DNA from: Humimonas sp964465015
Lineage (GTDB): Bacteria; Gemmatimonadota; Gemmatimonadetes; Palauibacterales; Palauibacteraceae
Assembly: GCA_964465015.1 (NCBI GenBank)
Contig: CAYXHP010000150.1
Coordinates: forward strand, 1 to 64,000
DNA length: 64,000 nt
Reading direction: 5' to 3'
Part shown: positions 51,660 to 60,187 of the stretch, piece by piece
Layout: every line of letters starts with the position of its first letter
How positions within the stretch are numbered: position 1 is the stretch's first letter
Position numbers and translations under genes: made by a program
The notes under the pieces: generated by a model
Seen by the model: the letters and a program-made list of their open reading frames with translations, nothing else
What the model was told of the DNA's origin: nothing
The model's database searches: none

Positions 51660-53018
51660 ATGAGCATGCGTGAGGCCTCCATCGGCACCCGGCCCGCGGG
51701 CCGCGACATCCCCCGGACGGGAGACGGGGCCGGGCCGCGCCGGACGGTCGCCGACCCCCGGGTCGACATCTGCCGCCGCATGTTCGACCGGCTGCTCGGT
51801 CCCGCCGAGACCCGCGACTTCGCCGTCCGGTACTGGACCGGTTTGTCGGAAGGTCCGTCCGACCCGGTCTGCACCCTGGTCCTCCGCTGGCCGGGCGCGC
51901 TACGACGAATGTTGCTCCCTCCCACGGAGCGATCGCTCGGCGAGGCCTACGTCTTCGACCACTGCGACGTGGAGGGCGACCTGGAAGCGGCGGTTCGCGT
52001 GCTCGCGCCCGCGTTGCACGACGTGTGGTCGCCCCGCCGTCTGGCGGAGCTGGCGGTGATGCTCCGGCGTCTGCCCGCCCGCCGGAACACGCGCGACGCC
52101 CCTCCCGGCGAGGCGATGGGGCGCGCGGGACCGACCCGTCGCGGCCGGCTCCACTCCCGGAACCGGGACGCCCGCTCGGTCCGGTTCCACTACGATCTCG
52201 GGAACGACTTCTACGCCCTGTGGCTCGATCCGTACATGCAGTACTCCAGCGGCTACTTTCCGCGGGGCGACGAGTCGCTGGAGGAAGGGCAGAAGTGCAA
52301 GCTGGACCTCCTGTGCCGGAAGCTGCAGCTCGAGCCCGGGCAGCGCCTCCTGGACATCGGCTGCGGGTGGGGCGGTCTGATCCGCTTTGCGGCCGAGCGC
52401 TTCGGCGTCCGGGCCACGGGGATCACGCTGAGCGAGCCGCAGGCCGAGTTCGGCCGGCGACGGCTCGCGGAAGAGGGCCTCGCGGACCGGTGCGAGATCC
52501 GGGTGATGGACTACCGGGACCTTCCGGATCCGGAGCGCTTCGACGCCATCGTGAGCGTCGGCATGGTCGAGCACGTGGGTCGCGGCAAGCTACCCGAGTT
52601 CTTCGGGGCTGCTTTCCGCCACCTGGTGCCCGGAGGGCTGTTCCTGGACCAGGGGATCGTCACGCTGGACGACACGCGCCCGTGGCTGCGCCGGCTGCGG
52701 GAACGCGTGCTCGACCGCTGGACCAGCTTCATCGAGAGCCACGTGTTCCCCGACGGCGAGCTGGTGACCACTGGGGAGCGACTCGCCCCCGCCGAGGCGG
52801 TCGGCTTCGAGACGCGGGACGTGACCAGCCTCAGGGAGCACTACGCCACCACGCTCCGCCACTGGGTCGGGCGCCTGCAGGCCGCCCGCGAGGAGGCCGT
52901 GGCCCTGGTCGGACGTCCCACGTACCGGGTGTGGGAGCTGTACATGGCGGGCTCCGCATACGGCTTCGCCTCGGGTCGGATCGGGGTCGTCCACGAGGTC
53001 TACCGAAGGCCCACCTGA
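51660..53018 (+). CDS. cfa: Cyclopropane-fatty-acyl-phospholipid synthase
   Basis: 452 aa. The CFA-type sequence VRFHYDLGNDFYALWLDPYM leads into QYSSGYF, where E. coli has QYSCAYW, so that non-essential Cys is Ser here. The SAM site is RLLDIGCGWGGLI (229-241), followed by GITLSEPQAEF and VSVGMVEHVG with the active-site Glu. It adds a methylene bridge to unsaturated acyl chains of membrane lipids. The start is ATG 51660, or GTG 51648. It follows the desaturase by 69 bp and likely forms a unit with it. Confidence 0.92.
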   Translation: MSMREASIGTRPAGRDIPRTGDGAGPRRTVADPRVDICRRMFDRLLGPAETRDFAVRYWTGLSEGPSDPVCTLVLRWPGALRRMLLPPTERSLGEAYVFDHCDVEGDLEAAVRVLAPALHDVWSPRRLAELAVMLRRLPARRNTRDAPPGEAMGRAGPTRRGRLHSRNRDARSVRFHYDLGNDFYALWLDPYMQYSSGYFPRGDESLEEGQKCKLDLLCRKLQLEPGQRLLDIGCGWGGLIRFAAERFGVRATGITLSEPQAEFGRRRLAEEGLADRCEIRVMDYRDLPDPERFDAIVSVGMVEHVGRGKLPEFFGAAFRHLVPGGLFLDQGIVTLDDTRPWLRRLRERVLDRWTSFIESHVFPDGELVTTGERLAPAEAVGFETRDVTSLREHYATTLRHWVGRLQAAREEAVALVGRPTYRVWELYMAGSAYGFASGRIGVVHEVYRRPT

Positions 53019-53104
53019 CGAGCGGCCACGTCTCGGCCGAGTCCGACGGCATCCGGCTCGGTCGCCTCGGCACGGAGACGGCACGCGGCCCGGCGGACGC
53101 CGAC

Positions 53105-54340
53105 GTGGGTCCCGGCCGACGAATCCTGACCCTGAACGCGGGTTCCTCCAGCCTCCGCTTCTCGCTCCACCGGATCGGCCGGGCCGAGGAGCGGCTCCTG
53201 GCCGGACGCGCCGCGGGACTCGGAGGGCCCGCCGCCGAGCTCCAGGTCGAGGACGGCGCCGGCCACCCCCTGGACGACGTCCCGCTGGCCAGCTCCACGC
53301 ACCGCGACGCCGTGGCGGCCGTCCTGGACTGGCTGGTCGGACCGGGCTCCTCGTCATGCGGTCCGATGGGGGCTCGGCCGGATGCGGTCGGGCACCGGAT
53401 CGTCCACGGGGGGGAGCGCTTCGTGCGACCCGCGCGGGTGACCCCGGAGGTGACGGCCGAACTCGAGCGGCTGGTGCCGCTGGCCCCCGACCACATGCCC
53501 GCCGAGCTCTCCGTGGTGCGGGCCGTCTCGGAGGCGTTCCCGGACGTGCCCCAGGTCGTGTGCTTCGACACGGCGTTCCATCGGACGATGCCGGCTGTGG
53601 CCCGCCGCCTTCCGCTGCCGCCGCTACCCGGGGATGTCCGGGTCGAGCGCTACGGCTTCCACGGCCTCTCCTACGAGTACCTGCGGGCGCGGCTGAGGGA
53701 GATCCACGGCTCCGCCTCCCTCCCGGAGCGCATCGTCCTCGCTCACCTGGGGAGCGGCGCCAGCCTGGCCGCGCTGCGTCGCGGTCGGCCGGTGGATACG
53801 ACCATGGGCTTCACGCCGGCCGGCGGCCTGATGATGTCCACCCGGCCCGGCGACCTGGATCCGGGCATCCTCCTCTACCTCCTGCGGGAGCAGTACCTCT
53901 CGGCCGCCGAGCTGGACGACCTGGTGAACCGGCGCGCGGGCCTGGCGGGCGTCTCGGGCACGACCCCGGACATGCGGCGGTTGCTGGAGACGGAGGGCGA
54001 GGATGACCGGGCCGCGGCGGCCGTCGAGCTGTTCTGCTATCTGGCGGTGAAGCAGCTGGGCGCCATGGCCGCCGTGCTCGAGGGGCTGGACACGCTGGCC
54101 TTCAGCGGTGGGATCGGAGAGCGCTCCGCTCCGATCCGGCGCAGGATCGCCTCCGGAGCCGCCTTCCTGGGAGTGCGGCTGGACGACGCGAGCAACGAGC
54201 GGGGGGACCCGGTGATCTCGGCGCCTCGATCGGAGGTGACCGTGCGCGTCATTCCCGCGAACGAAGAACTCATGATCGCCCGGCACGCGGCCGCCGTGCT
54301 GGATGGTCGAGAGGACGGCTGGCGCGCGCCGCAGGGCTGA
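53105..54340 (+). CDS. ackA: Acetate kinase
   Basis: 411 aa of the acetokinase family: ILTLNAGSSSLRFSLHRIG, VGHRIVHGGERF, CFDTAFHRTMP, RYGFHGLSYEYL, LAHLGSGAS, TMGFTPAGGLMMSTRPGDLD and FSGGIGERSAPIRRRI. It interconverts acetate + ATP and acetyl phosphate + ADP. No phosphotransacetylase is beside it. GTG 53105 is the first standard start; the frame is open upstream through the cfa gene, so the exact start is uncertain. Downstream is a short hairpin and a convergent cytochrome gene. Confidence 0.93.
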   Translation: MGPGRRILTLNAGSSSLRFSLHRIGRAEERLLAGRAAGLGGPAAELQVEDGAGHPLDDVPLASSTHRDAVAAVLDWLVGPGSSSCGPMGARPDAVGHRIVHGGERFVRPARVTPEVTAELERLVPLAPDHMPAELSVVRAVSEAFPDVPQVVCFDTAFHRTMPAVARRLPLPPLPGDVRVERYGFHGLSYEYLRARLREIHGSASLPERIVLAHLGSGASLAALRRGRPVDTTMGFTPAGGLMMSTRPGDLDPGILLYLLREQYLSAAELDDLVNRRAGLAGVSGTTPDMRRLLETEGEDDRAAAAVELFCYLAVKQLGAMAAVLEGLDTLAFSGGIGERSAPIRRRIASGAAFLGVRLDDASNERGDPVISAPRSEVTVRVIPANEELMIARHAAAVLDGREDGWRAPQG

Positions 54341-54352
54341 AGATCCCGGGAA

Positions 54353-54369
54353 CCCGGCCGGTCGCCGGG
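54353..54369. terminator. Short hairpin between convergent genes (putative bidirectional terminator)
   Basis: CCCGGC-CGGTC-GCCGGG gives a 6-bp GC stem with a 5-nt loop in the 49-bp gap between the convergent acetate kinase and cytochrome genes. There is no T tract on either side. Confidence 0.35.
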
Positions 54370-54389
54370 CCCCACCAGCGTGGTCGCGT

Positions 54390-56057
54390 CTACTCGCCTC
54401 GGCCCGCCACCGTGGCCGCCGCCCGTGTCAGGATCACCGCCGACGAAGACGACATCTCCTCGTACTCGCCCACGAAGCGGTCGGTCTCGGTCGCGTGCCA
54501 GCCGGCCAGGTTGTGCGCCCAGCGGTAGGCGATCGGCTGGTACCACAGCTCGGCCAGCACGTGATAGGGGCCCGAGGCTCCGCCCAGGGGCACGCGGTAG
54601 ACGACTCGGTCCCCGCCGGCCCGGAAGTCCGGGTCGGACGAGGCCGACCCGCGCACGGCGATGTCCGCCTCCGCCGCCTCCTTTCGGAAGCCCTCCGGGA
54701 GCAGGCGGTTGTCCTTGATGAACCGCACGGCGCGCAGGAGTCCCGTCGTGACCGTCCCGGCCGGATCGACCATGATCGCCTCGTAGATCTGGACCTGGTC
54801 AGGATCGGTCACCTCCAGGTAATGCGGTTCGAGGCGCCCGGGGTCCGCGTCGTTGTCGTTCCCGGCGATTCGGCCCGACGGGTCGAGGGCCCCGGACTCG
54901 AACACGGTCGTCCCGTCACGGTCGGTGACCTTCACGTGCAGCCAGACGCGGCGGGATGGATAGGCGGTCGGGAGCTTGTGACCCGCCAGGTTCGCGACCC
55001 GGATGGAGGCCACGAGGCGGGCGCCGGAGAGGGTGGCTGTCTCGATGTCGAGGCGGGCGGCCCTCGTCTCCAGGTGCTCGATGGTACGCCGTACCGCCGC
55101 GTCCAGCTCGGGCGCGGGAACCGGCACGCCGAGATCCGCCGCATGCCGGTTCAGGATCCGGAGCATGACGAAGTTCCCACCGCGGAACGTGTGGCGGTGC
55201 ACGTTGGCCCGCGGGATCCCGAGCACGCCGGTGACGGGCACGCTGTCCTCGACGACCGGCATGTGACACGACTGGCAGCTGGTGCCCGTCCGCCCGTAGG
55301 CGCTGTGCCGCCACTCGAGGTACGGGACCTGCTCGGGAAGCTCGCCGACGACGTTCCCGGTCTCGTCCAGAGCGGAGGTGTAGAGCGTGTGGCAGGTGGC
55401 GCACAGCTCCGAGCTCGCGGTGTGCGCGGAGCGCTGGGGACGGAATCCCGTGGCCGATCGCATCAGCCGCGCCCGGCCGCTGTCGACCGCGAACGGACCG
55501 TACACGGGTCGTCGATCCGGAGGCGAGACACTGTCGAAGGCGAACCGGCCGACGAAGCTCGCTCGCGTGCCCAGCTTCTCGGAGGCGATCTGGTGGCACG
55601 CCGTACACGACACGCCGTCAGCGGCGAGGACGTCCGAGCGGGTCGGGGGAGCCGCGCCGGGCGGGCGGGCGAACGGCAGGTGCGCGAACACCCGCGCCGC
55701 ACCCCCCGCCGCCAGGGCCTCGTAGTGCGACATGGGCATGTGACAGGTGGAGCACTCGTTCTCGATCGCCGCCGCGTGTCCGGCGTGCTCCAGCGATTCC
55801 CGCCGTACGGCCGCCTGCCAGTACGGATCGCGTCCCGAGTGGGCCATCATGGTCGCCTGCCAGCCGGCCCCGATCGACACGTCCTCTCCGGACGGCGAGA
55901 CGATACCGTTATGGCACCCGAAGCACTGGTCCGAGCTGGCGAACAGCGTCTTTCCAGGCCCCTGCGTCCCGGTGGCCGGGGCGCTCTGCCCCACGGCGGG
56001 TGACGCCGAGGCGACGAGGACCACGCATGCGGCCAGGAGCTTCATCTCGTGCTTCAT
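54390..56057 (-). CDS. Exported pentahaem c-type cytochrome
   Basis: 555 aa. A signal peptide (MKLLAACVVLVASASPAVGQ) is followed by five CxxCH haem sites: CFGCH (45-49), CSTCH, CTACH, CATCH and CQSCH, all within about the first 260 residues. The C-terminal 300 residues are beta-rich without haem sites (LVASIRVANLAGHKLPTAYP; VWLHVKVTDRDGTTVF). The head is reminiscent of NrfA/octahaem-type nitrogen-cycle cytochromes, but too short to assign an activity. ATG 56057 follows GGGGGAGCC. It lies 19 bp after the cytochrome-barrel gene and is the second gene of that unit. Confidence 0.85.
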   Translation of the reverse strand: MKHEMKLLAACVVLVASASPAVGQSAPATGTQGPGKTLFASSDQCFGCHNGIVSPSGEDVSIGAGWQATMMAHSGRDPYWQAAVRRESLEHAGHAAAIENECSTCHMPMSHYEALAAGGAARVFAHLPFARPPGAAPPTRSDVLAADGVSCTACHQIASEKLGTRASFVGRFAFDSVSPPDRRPVYGPFAVDSGRARLMRSATGFRPQRSAHTASSELCATCHTLYTSALDETGNVVGELPEQVPYLEWRHSAYGRTGTSCQSCHMPVVEDSVPVTGVLGIPRANVHRHTFRGGNFVMLRILNRHAADLGVPVPAPELDAAVRRTIEHLETRAARLDIETATLSGARLVASIRVANLAGHKLPTAYPSRRVWLHVKVTDRDGTTVFESGALDPSGRIAGNDNDADPGRLEPHYLEVTDPDQVQIYEAIMVDPAGTVTTGLLRAVRFIKDNRLLPEGFRKEAAEADIAVRGSASSDPDFRAGGDRVVYRVPLGGASGPYHVLAELWYQPIAYRWAHNLAGWHATETDRFVGEYEEMSSSSAVILTRAAATVAGRGE

Positions 56058-56076
56058 GGCTCCCCCTGTGCCCCGG

Positions 56077-57243
56077 TCACCAGCCCTCGAGCGGTCCACC
56101 GTCGAACCAGTCCCACAGCACGTAGACCAGGAGCTGGGCGCTCCTCCCCTCCCGTTCGTTGAGGGGGAGGAGCACGCCGATGTTGGCCATGACGTGCTGA
56201 CGGCGGCTGAGCGTCACCTGCATCTGCGGCACCAGATCCCAGAGGGCCGGCTCGCCGGCCGCGAACTCCCGCTTGCCCAGCAGCTCGACCATCGGGGACC
56301 AGGCGCGTCCCCAGCGCCCCTCCACGAAAGTCCGGCCCACCGCCACGCGCCAGAATCCCTCGTCGGCCCCGGGGCCGGTGGGAAGCTCCAGGCCGAACTG
56401 GGCGTGCAGGAAGCCATCTCCGGGCAGGAGCTGACCCAGGCTCGCGAATGGCTCGAACACGGTCGAACCCTTGCCGAATCCCTCGGACGGGTCGCCCGTG
56501 GGGAGGACGGCTTCCGCCGTGAGGCTGGCGATGGTGCCGCTGGCGTGACTGTGGAAGAGGTCGCGCTTGACGCCCACGGCCACGTCGCCCAACCCACCCT
56601 TCCAGTCCACCACGGGCGTGCCCCCCCGGTCGACGGTCCTCTGCAGGAAGCCGAACGGAACCGCGACCTCGATCTGGTTCCTGGCTCCGATCCGGTGCTC
56701 GTAGACGACCTCGTTCATCACCGCGCCCGAGCCCTCGACGTCCAGCGTCGTGCTCCACACGAGCTCGTCCTCCGGGTACGCCTTCTCCGTCACCAGGGGC
56801 CGGGGGAGGTTGAGCTCTCCTCGCGGCCACGCGTCGTCGCCACAGAACGCGCGCAGGCGCTCCACCGCCGCCTCGACCTGGCGATCGGACAGGAGATCGC
56901 CGAACGCCGGCATCATGCGGGCGAAGCCGCGCGCGGGACCTCCCTCGTGGATGATGGCCATCCAGTCGGAGTCCGGCTCGCGGCTGGCGAAATTGCAGTC
57001 CGTGAAGTCCGGGAGCGGCGTGTCGAAGCCGACCCGCGACTTCGGGGCGCCCCGGCCGTCCACGCCGTGGCAGTTGGCGCACGCGGTTCGAAACACATCG
57101 GCGGGGTGGACCAGCCCATCCAGGAGGCGGGGACCGTCCGTGTCCGCCTCCTGTCCGCGCAGGCCCGTCGGCAGCATCCCGGCCGTCAGGAGCAGGGAGA
57201 TGCAGAGGAGGGTGCCGCGCCGCGTGTTGTCGGGCATCCGCAT
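56077..57243 (-). CDS. c-type cytochrome fused to outer-membrane beta-barrel-like domain
   Basis: 388 aa. After a signal peptide (LLCISLLLTAGMLPTGLRGQ) a class I cytochrome c domain has one haem site CANCHG near residue 55 and a distal Met in FARMMPAFGD. From about residue 150 the chain changes to amphipathic beta strands like a porin or transporter barrel (NQIEVAVPFGFLQRTVDRGG; LGDVAVGVKRDLFHSHAS; HVMANIGVLLPLNEREGRSA) ending in an aromatic tail (GGPLEGW). It may conduct electrons at the outer membrane with the downstream pentahaem protein; that is inference. Confidence 0.8.
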   Translation of the reverse strand: MRMPDNTRRGTLLCISLLLTAGMLPTGLRGQEADTDGPRLLDGLVHPADVFRTACANCHGVDGRGAPKSRVGFDTPLPDFTDCNFASREPDSDWMAIIHEGGPARGFARMMPAFGDLLSDRQVEAAVERLRAFCGDDAWPRGELNLPRPLVTEKAYPEDELVWSTTLDVEGSGAVMNEVVYEHRIGARNQIEVAVPFGFLQRTVDRGGTPVVDWKGGLGDVAVGVKRDLFHSHASGTIASLTAEAVLPTGDPSEGFGKGSTVFEPFASLGQLLPGDGFLHAQFGLELPTGPGADEGFWRVAVGRTFVEGRWGRAWSPMVELLGKREFAAGEPALWDLVPQMQVTLSRRQHVMANIGVLLPLNEREGRSAQLLVYVLWDWFDGGPLEGW

Positions 57244-57547
57244 CGGAAGCTCCTGGTCCGTGAGCGGGCATACGCCACCCGCGAGCGCGGGAGCGGGAGT
57301 GGGTCGACAGCGGACAGCAGCGTGGCTCGATGATCAGATTAGGCAGGACGAGAGCGCCGCACTATCGGAGAAAGCGCTTGAGTCCGCGTGGGAGAATCCC
57401 CGACCCGGCCATGCGGCGCCCCTCCCGCCGAGGACGACGACGGCGCCCATCACCGATGTCCCGCGCGAGGACGCACCGGAGTCGAGCGACGGGGGGCGCG
57501 GCCTCCGGCTGCCACCCGGAGGCCGCGCCCCCCGCCGACCCGACCGG
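57244..57547. other. Intergenic region between cytochrome-barrel and Pcm-esterase genes
   Basis: 304 bp with no gene that I can support. Both flanking genes are on the minus strand. The right end contains the long hairpin described separately, just after the Pcm-esterase stop. An AT-richer patch around 57329-57370 (CGATGATCAGATTAGGCAGG) may hold the promoter of the cytochrome pair. Confidence 0.5.
57491..57533 (-). terminator. 18-bp perfect-stem hairpin after the Pcm-esterase gene
   Basis: The arms GGGGGGCGCGGCCTCCGG (57491-57508) and its exact complement (57516-57533) are separated by a 7-nt loop. It begins 15 bp past the stop of the minus-strand fusion gene. No T tract follows on the minus strand, so it may stabilise the 3' end or end transcription in the manner of GC-rich genomes. 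Confidence 0.6.
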
Positions 57548-59563
57548 TCAGACGCCGAACGGATAGGTCTCGGGCATCCCCCGGATGTCGGGACCACTGA
57601 GCGGGCGCACGGCGCTCGTGCGGTCGAACCACACGTATTCGTCGAACTGGCGTGGAAGTACGGCCTGGAAGTAGTGGCTGGCGACCTCGGTCTCGGGCCG
57701 GTACAGGACGCCGATGGCCCGCTCGAGCCGGGGCACCGCGAGCTCGCTCCGGACCTCCGGCCGAACGGGCTCCCTGAGATGGAGGAGTCCGGCCTCGATG
57801 CAGGCATCGTGGAAGAGGCGCTCGTAGCTCTCCGGATGAGCGGGCCGGACGTCTTTGACCTCCATGGGTCCGTCCCACTCCGACGCCGCCGCCACGGTGC
57901 CCGAGTCCGTCCCGAAGCCCACCAGGTACGCCTGGTCGCCGAAGCGCTCGCGACACAGCTGGCCCACGTTGAACTCGCCCCTCACGCCCATCTCGGTGGC
58001 GCTGGCATCCCCTATGTGGGAGTTGTGCTCCCACACCACCGCCTTCGACTCCGCGCCCCGGAAGGCGAGCAGCGTGGACAGGGTGTCGAACATGTGCCGA
58101 TCCCGGAGATTCCACGACTCGACCGAGCCGTAGTACATCACCCGGTAGTATCGCTCCGCGTTCGCGACCAGGCGCGCGTTCTGCACCGCGTCCAGGAACA
58201 GCTCGCCGTCTCGCCGGGCGTAGTCGATCCTCCGCTCCAGGAGCTCGCGGAGGATCTCGACCACTTCGGACTCGCATGTCCGGTAGCTGCCCGTGAGCGC
58301 GGCGCGCCCGTACACCGCCGGGTCCCGTTCCCACGGCGTCAGGCACCCGTAGCGGATCCGGGCCACCCGCGCGGAGTCCGGGTCCACGCGGTCCAGGTAC
58401 TCGAGGACCGCCTCGATGGAGCGGAACAGGCTGTAGAGGTCCAGCCCGTGAAAACTCACCCGATCTTCCGCATTGCGACTCTCGTTCCAGCCCCGCAGCC
58501 ACTCCACGAAGTCCCGGACGTCGTGGTTCCTCCACATCCAGGTCGGGAAGCGGGAGAAGGCGGTCCACTCGGGAGGCGGCGTCTCACGCAGCCGCGCGTA
58601 GTGGTCGATCTTCGCGGCGTCCGGCCAGTCCGCCTCGACGGCCACCAGGCGAAAGCCCTTCCGCTCGACGAGCTCGCGGGTGATCCGGGCACGCATGCGG
58701 TAGAATTCGGAGGTCCCGTGCGTCGCCTCGCCCAGGAGGACCACGCGGGCGTCGCCCACCCGCTCGACCAGCGAGCCGAGCTCGACCTCCGAGATCTCCT
58801 CGATGGGCACCGTCGTCTCCCGGAGGAGCCGCAGCACCGGCTCCCCGGCGCCCGGGTGCGCGGGGGCCGCGACCACGGATGCCGGGGCGGTGCCCTCGAG
58901 CTCCTCGAGGCCGCCTTCGGCCCAGCCGGCCTGGCCGACCAGCGGCACGAAGCGCACGGACTCCATGGTCCCCGTCTCGAACCGGTCCTCGCCCCGGCGG
59001 ACCACGCGCACCAGCCGCTGCGAGCGCAGGGTCTCGCCGACCGGGACCACCAACGCCGCCCCGTCGGCGAGCTGCTCGAGGAGGGGTCGCGGGATCTCCG
59101 GACCGCCGGCGGCGACCGCGATCCCGCCGTAGGGCGCATGCTCGGGCCACCCCAGCGAACCGTCCCCGTGGCGCACCTCGATGTTGTCGTAGCCCAGCCG
59201 GGCGAACAGCTCGCGGGCCGCGTCGGCCAGCGCCTCGTGCCGCTCGATCGTATACACGCGCGAGGCGATCCGGCTGAGAACGGCCGCTGCGTAGCCCGAG
59301 CCCGTCCCCACGTCCAGCACGCTCTCGCCGCCCTCGAGGCCCAGGGCCTCGAGCATGCGCGCCACGATGTACGGCTGGGAGATGGTCTGTCCCTCGCCGA
59401 TCGGGAGCGGCGCGTCCTCGTAGGCGAACTCCCGGAGCTCCGGGGCGATGAAAGCCTCCCGGGGGACCCGGCTCATGGCCTCCAGGACCCGGGTGTCGCG
59501 AATCCCGCGTCCCCGGAGGTCCCGCTCCACCATGCGGGTGCGCCGCGCCTCGAGGCTCGTCAT
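57548..59563 (-). CDS. Fusion of protein-L-isoaspartate O-methyltransferase (Pcm) and erythromycin esterase-like domain
   Basis: 671 aa. Residues 1-210 are a complete Pcm: MVERDLRGRGIRDTRVLEAM, GQTISQPYIVARMLEAL, SAM site LDVGTGSGYAAAVLSRIA and PVGETLRSQRLVRV. Residues 250-671 are an erythromycin esterase family domain with GEATHGTSEFYRMRARI, VEADWPDA, FHGLDLYSLF and VVWEHNSHIGDA. Pcm methylates damaged isoaspartyl residues for repair. The esterase-like half has the catalytic His/Glu contexts, but its substrate is unknown. ATG 59563 follows GGAGGG and overlaps the DUF1622 stop by 4 bp. Confidence 0.9.
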   Translation of the reverse strand: MTSLEARRTRMVERDLRGRGIRDTRVLEAMSRVPREAFIAPELREFAYEDAPLPIGEGQTISQPYIVARMLEALGLEGGESVLDVGTGSGYAAAVLSRIASRVYTIERHEALADAARELFARLGYDNIEVRHGDGSLGWPEHAPYGGIAVAAGGPEIPRPLLEQLADGAALVVPVGETLRSQRLVRVVRRGEDRFETGTMESVRFVPLVGQAGWAEGGLEELEGTAPASVVAAPAHPGAGEPVLRLLRETTVPIEEISEVELGSLVERVGDARVVLLGEATHGTSEFYRMRARITRELVERKGFRLVAVEADWPDAAKIDHYARLRETPPPEWTAFSRFPTWMWRNHDVRDFVEWLRGWNESRNAEDRVSFHGLDLYSLFRSIEAVLEYLDRVDPDSARVARIRYGCLTPWERDPAVYGRAALTGSYRTCESEVVEILRELLERRIDYARRDGELFLDAVQNARLVANAERYYRVMYYGSVESWNLRDRHMFDTLSTLLAFRGAESKAVVWEHNSHIGDASATEMGVRGEFNVGQLCRERFGDQAYLVGFGTDSGTVAAASEWDGPMEVKDVRPAHPESYERLFHDACIEAGLLHLREPVRPEVRSELAVPRLERAIGVLYRPETEVASHYFQAVLPRQFDEYVWFDRTSAVRPLSGPDIRGMPETYPFGV

Positions 59564-60000
59564 GATGCTCCCTCCGCGCGACGTGTCCGGCCGGACTCCG
59601 CCGATGGACCGGGGCCGGGCCGCCCGGCCCCGCGGGTCCTTGCCAGATCGCTGGTCCTCCACGGCCAGTGACCGTTCACCTCGACCTCGAGAGCGAAGCT
59701 CAGCATGGTCCGAACGAGGACGATCAGGGCCAGGACCCCCAGGTTCCGAAACGTCGGCTCGATGGCCACCGTGCCCACGATGTCGGCTGCGAGCAGGAAT
59801 TCGAGCCCGAGGAGGATGGCCCTCCCCAGGTCGACCCGGTACTGCTGGTAGGCCACCGGCCCCGTCGCCCGGGCGAGCACGGAGCGCACGAAGAACACCG
59901 TGGCGGTCAGCGCTCCCACGGCGATGATGAGCGTCCCCGTGGCCTCCATTCCCCGGGCCGTCCAGCGCAGCAGGCTGCTGAACACCGTAGCATAGCTCAT
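59560..60000 (-). CDS. DUF1622 small membrane protein
   Basis: 146 aa with three hydrophobic helices and the DUF1622 pattern YQQYRVDLGRAILLGLEFLL, AADIVGTVAIEPTF and LGVLALIVLVRTMLSF. The Arg/Pro/Gly-rich tail (from about 118) is probably disordered. The function of the family is unknown. ATG 60000 follows GGGAGGTGTGCAC. The last 4 bp overlap the start of the Pcm-esterase gene, so the two are coupled; the 187-bp region upstream separates it from a divergent methyltransferase. Confidence 0.85.
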   Translation of the reverse strand: MSYATVFSSLLRWTARGMEATGTLIIAVGALTATVFFVRSVLARATGPVAYQQYRVDLGRAILLGLEFLLAADIVGTVAIEPTFRNLGVLALIVLVRTMLSFALEVEVNGHWPWRTSDLARTRGAGRPGPGPSAESGRTRRAEGAS

Positions 60001-60187
60001 GTGCACACCTCCCCGGTGTACGGATGGAAAGTGCGCAGCCCGAAGGGGCCCGTCTGTCGGGCGGACGTTCTTTCGTGCGGTGGGGAGATCTCCGCGCATC
60101 ACGCTGACGGTGGCGGAGATGGAGGCGGGTTCGGTCGCCGCGGACCGGCGCGCCGTGAGGTGACCCGGGAAACCCGGAGGCGAGCAC

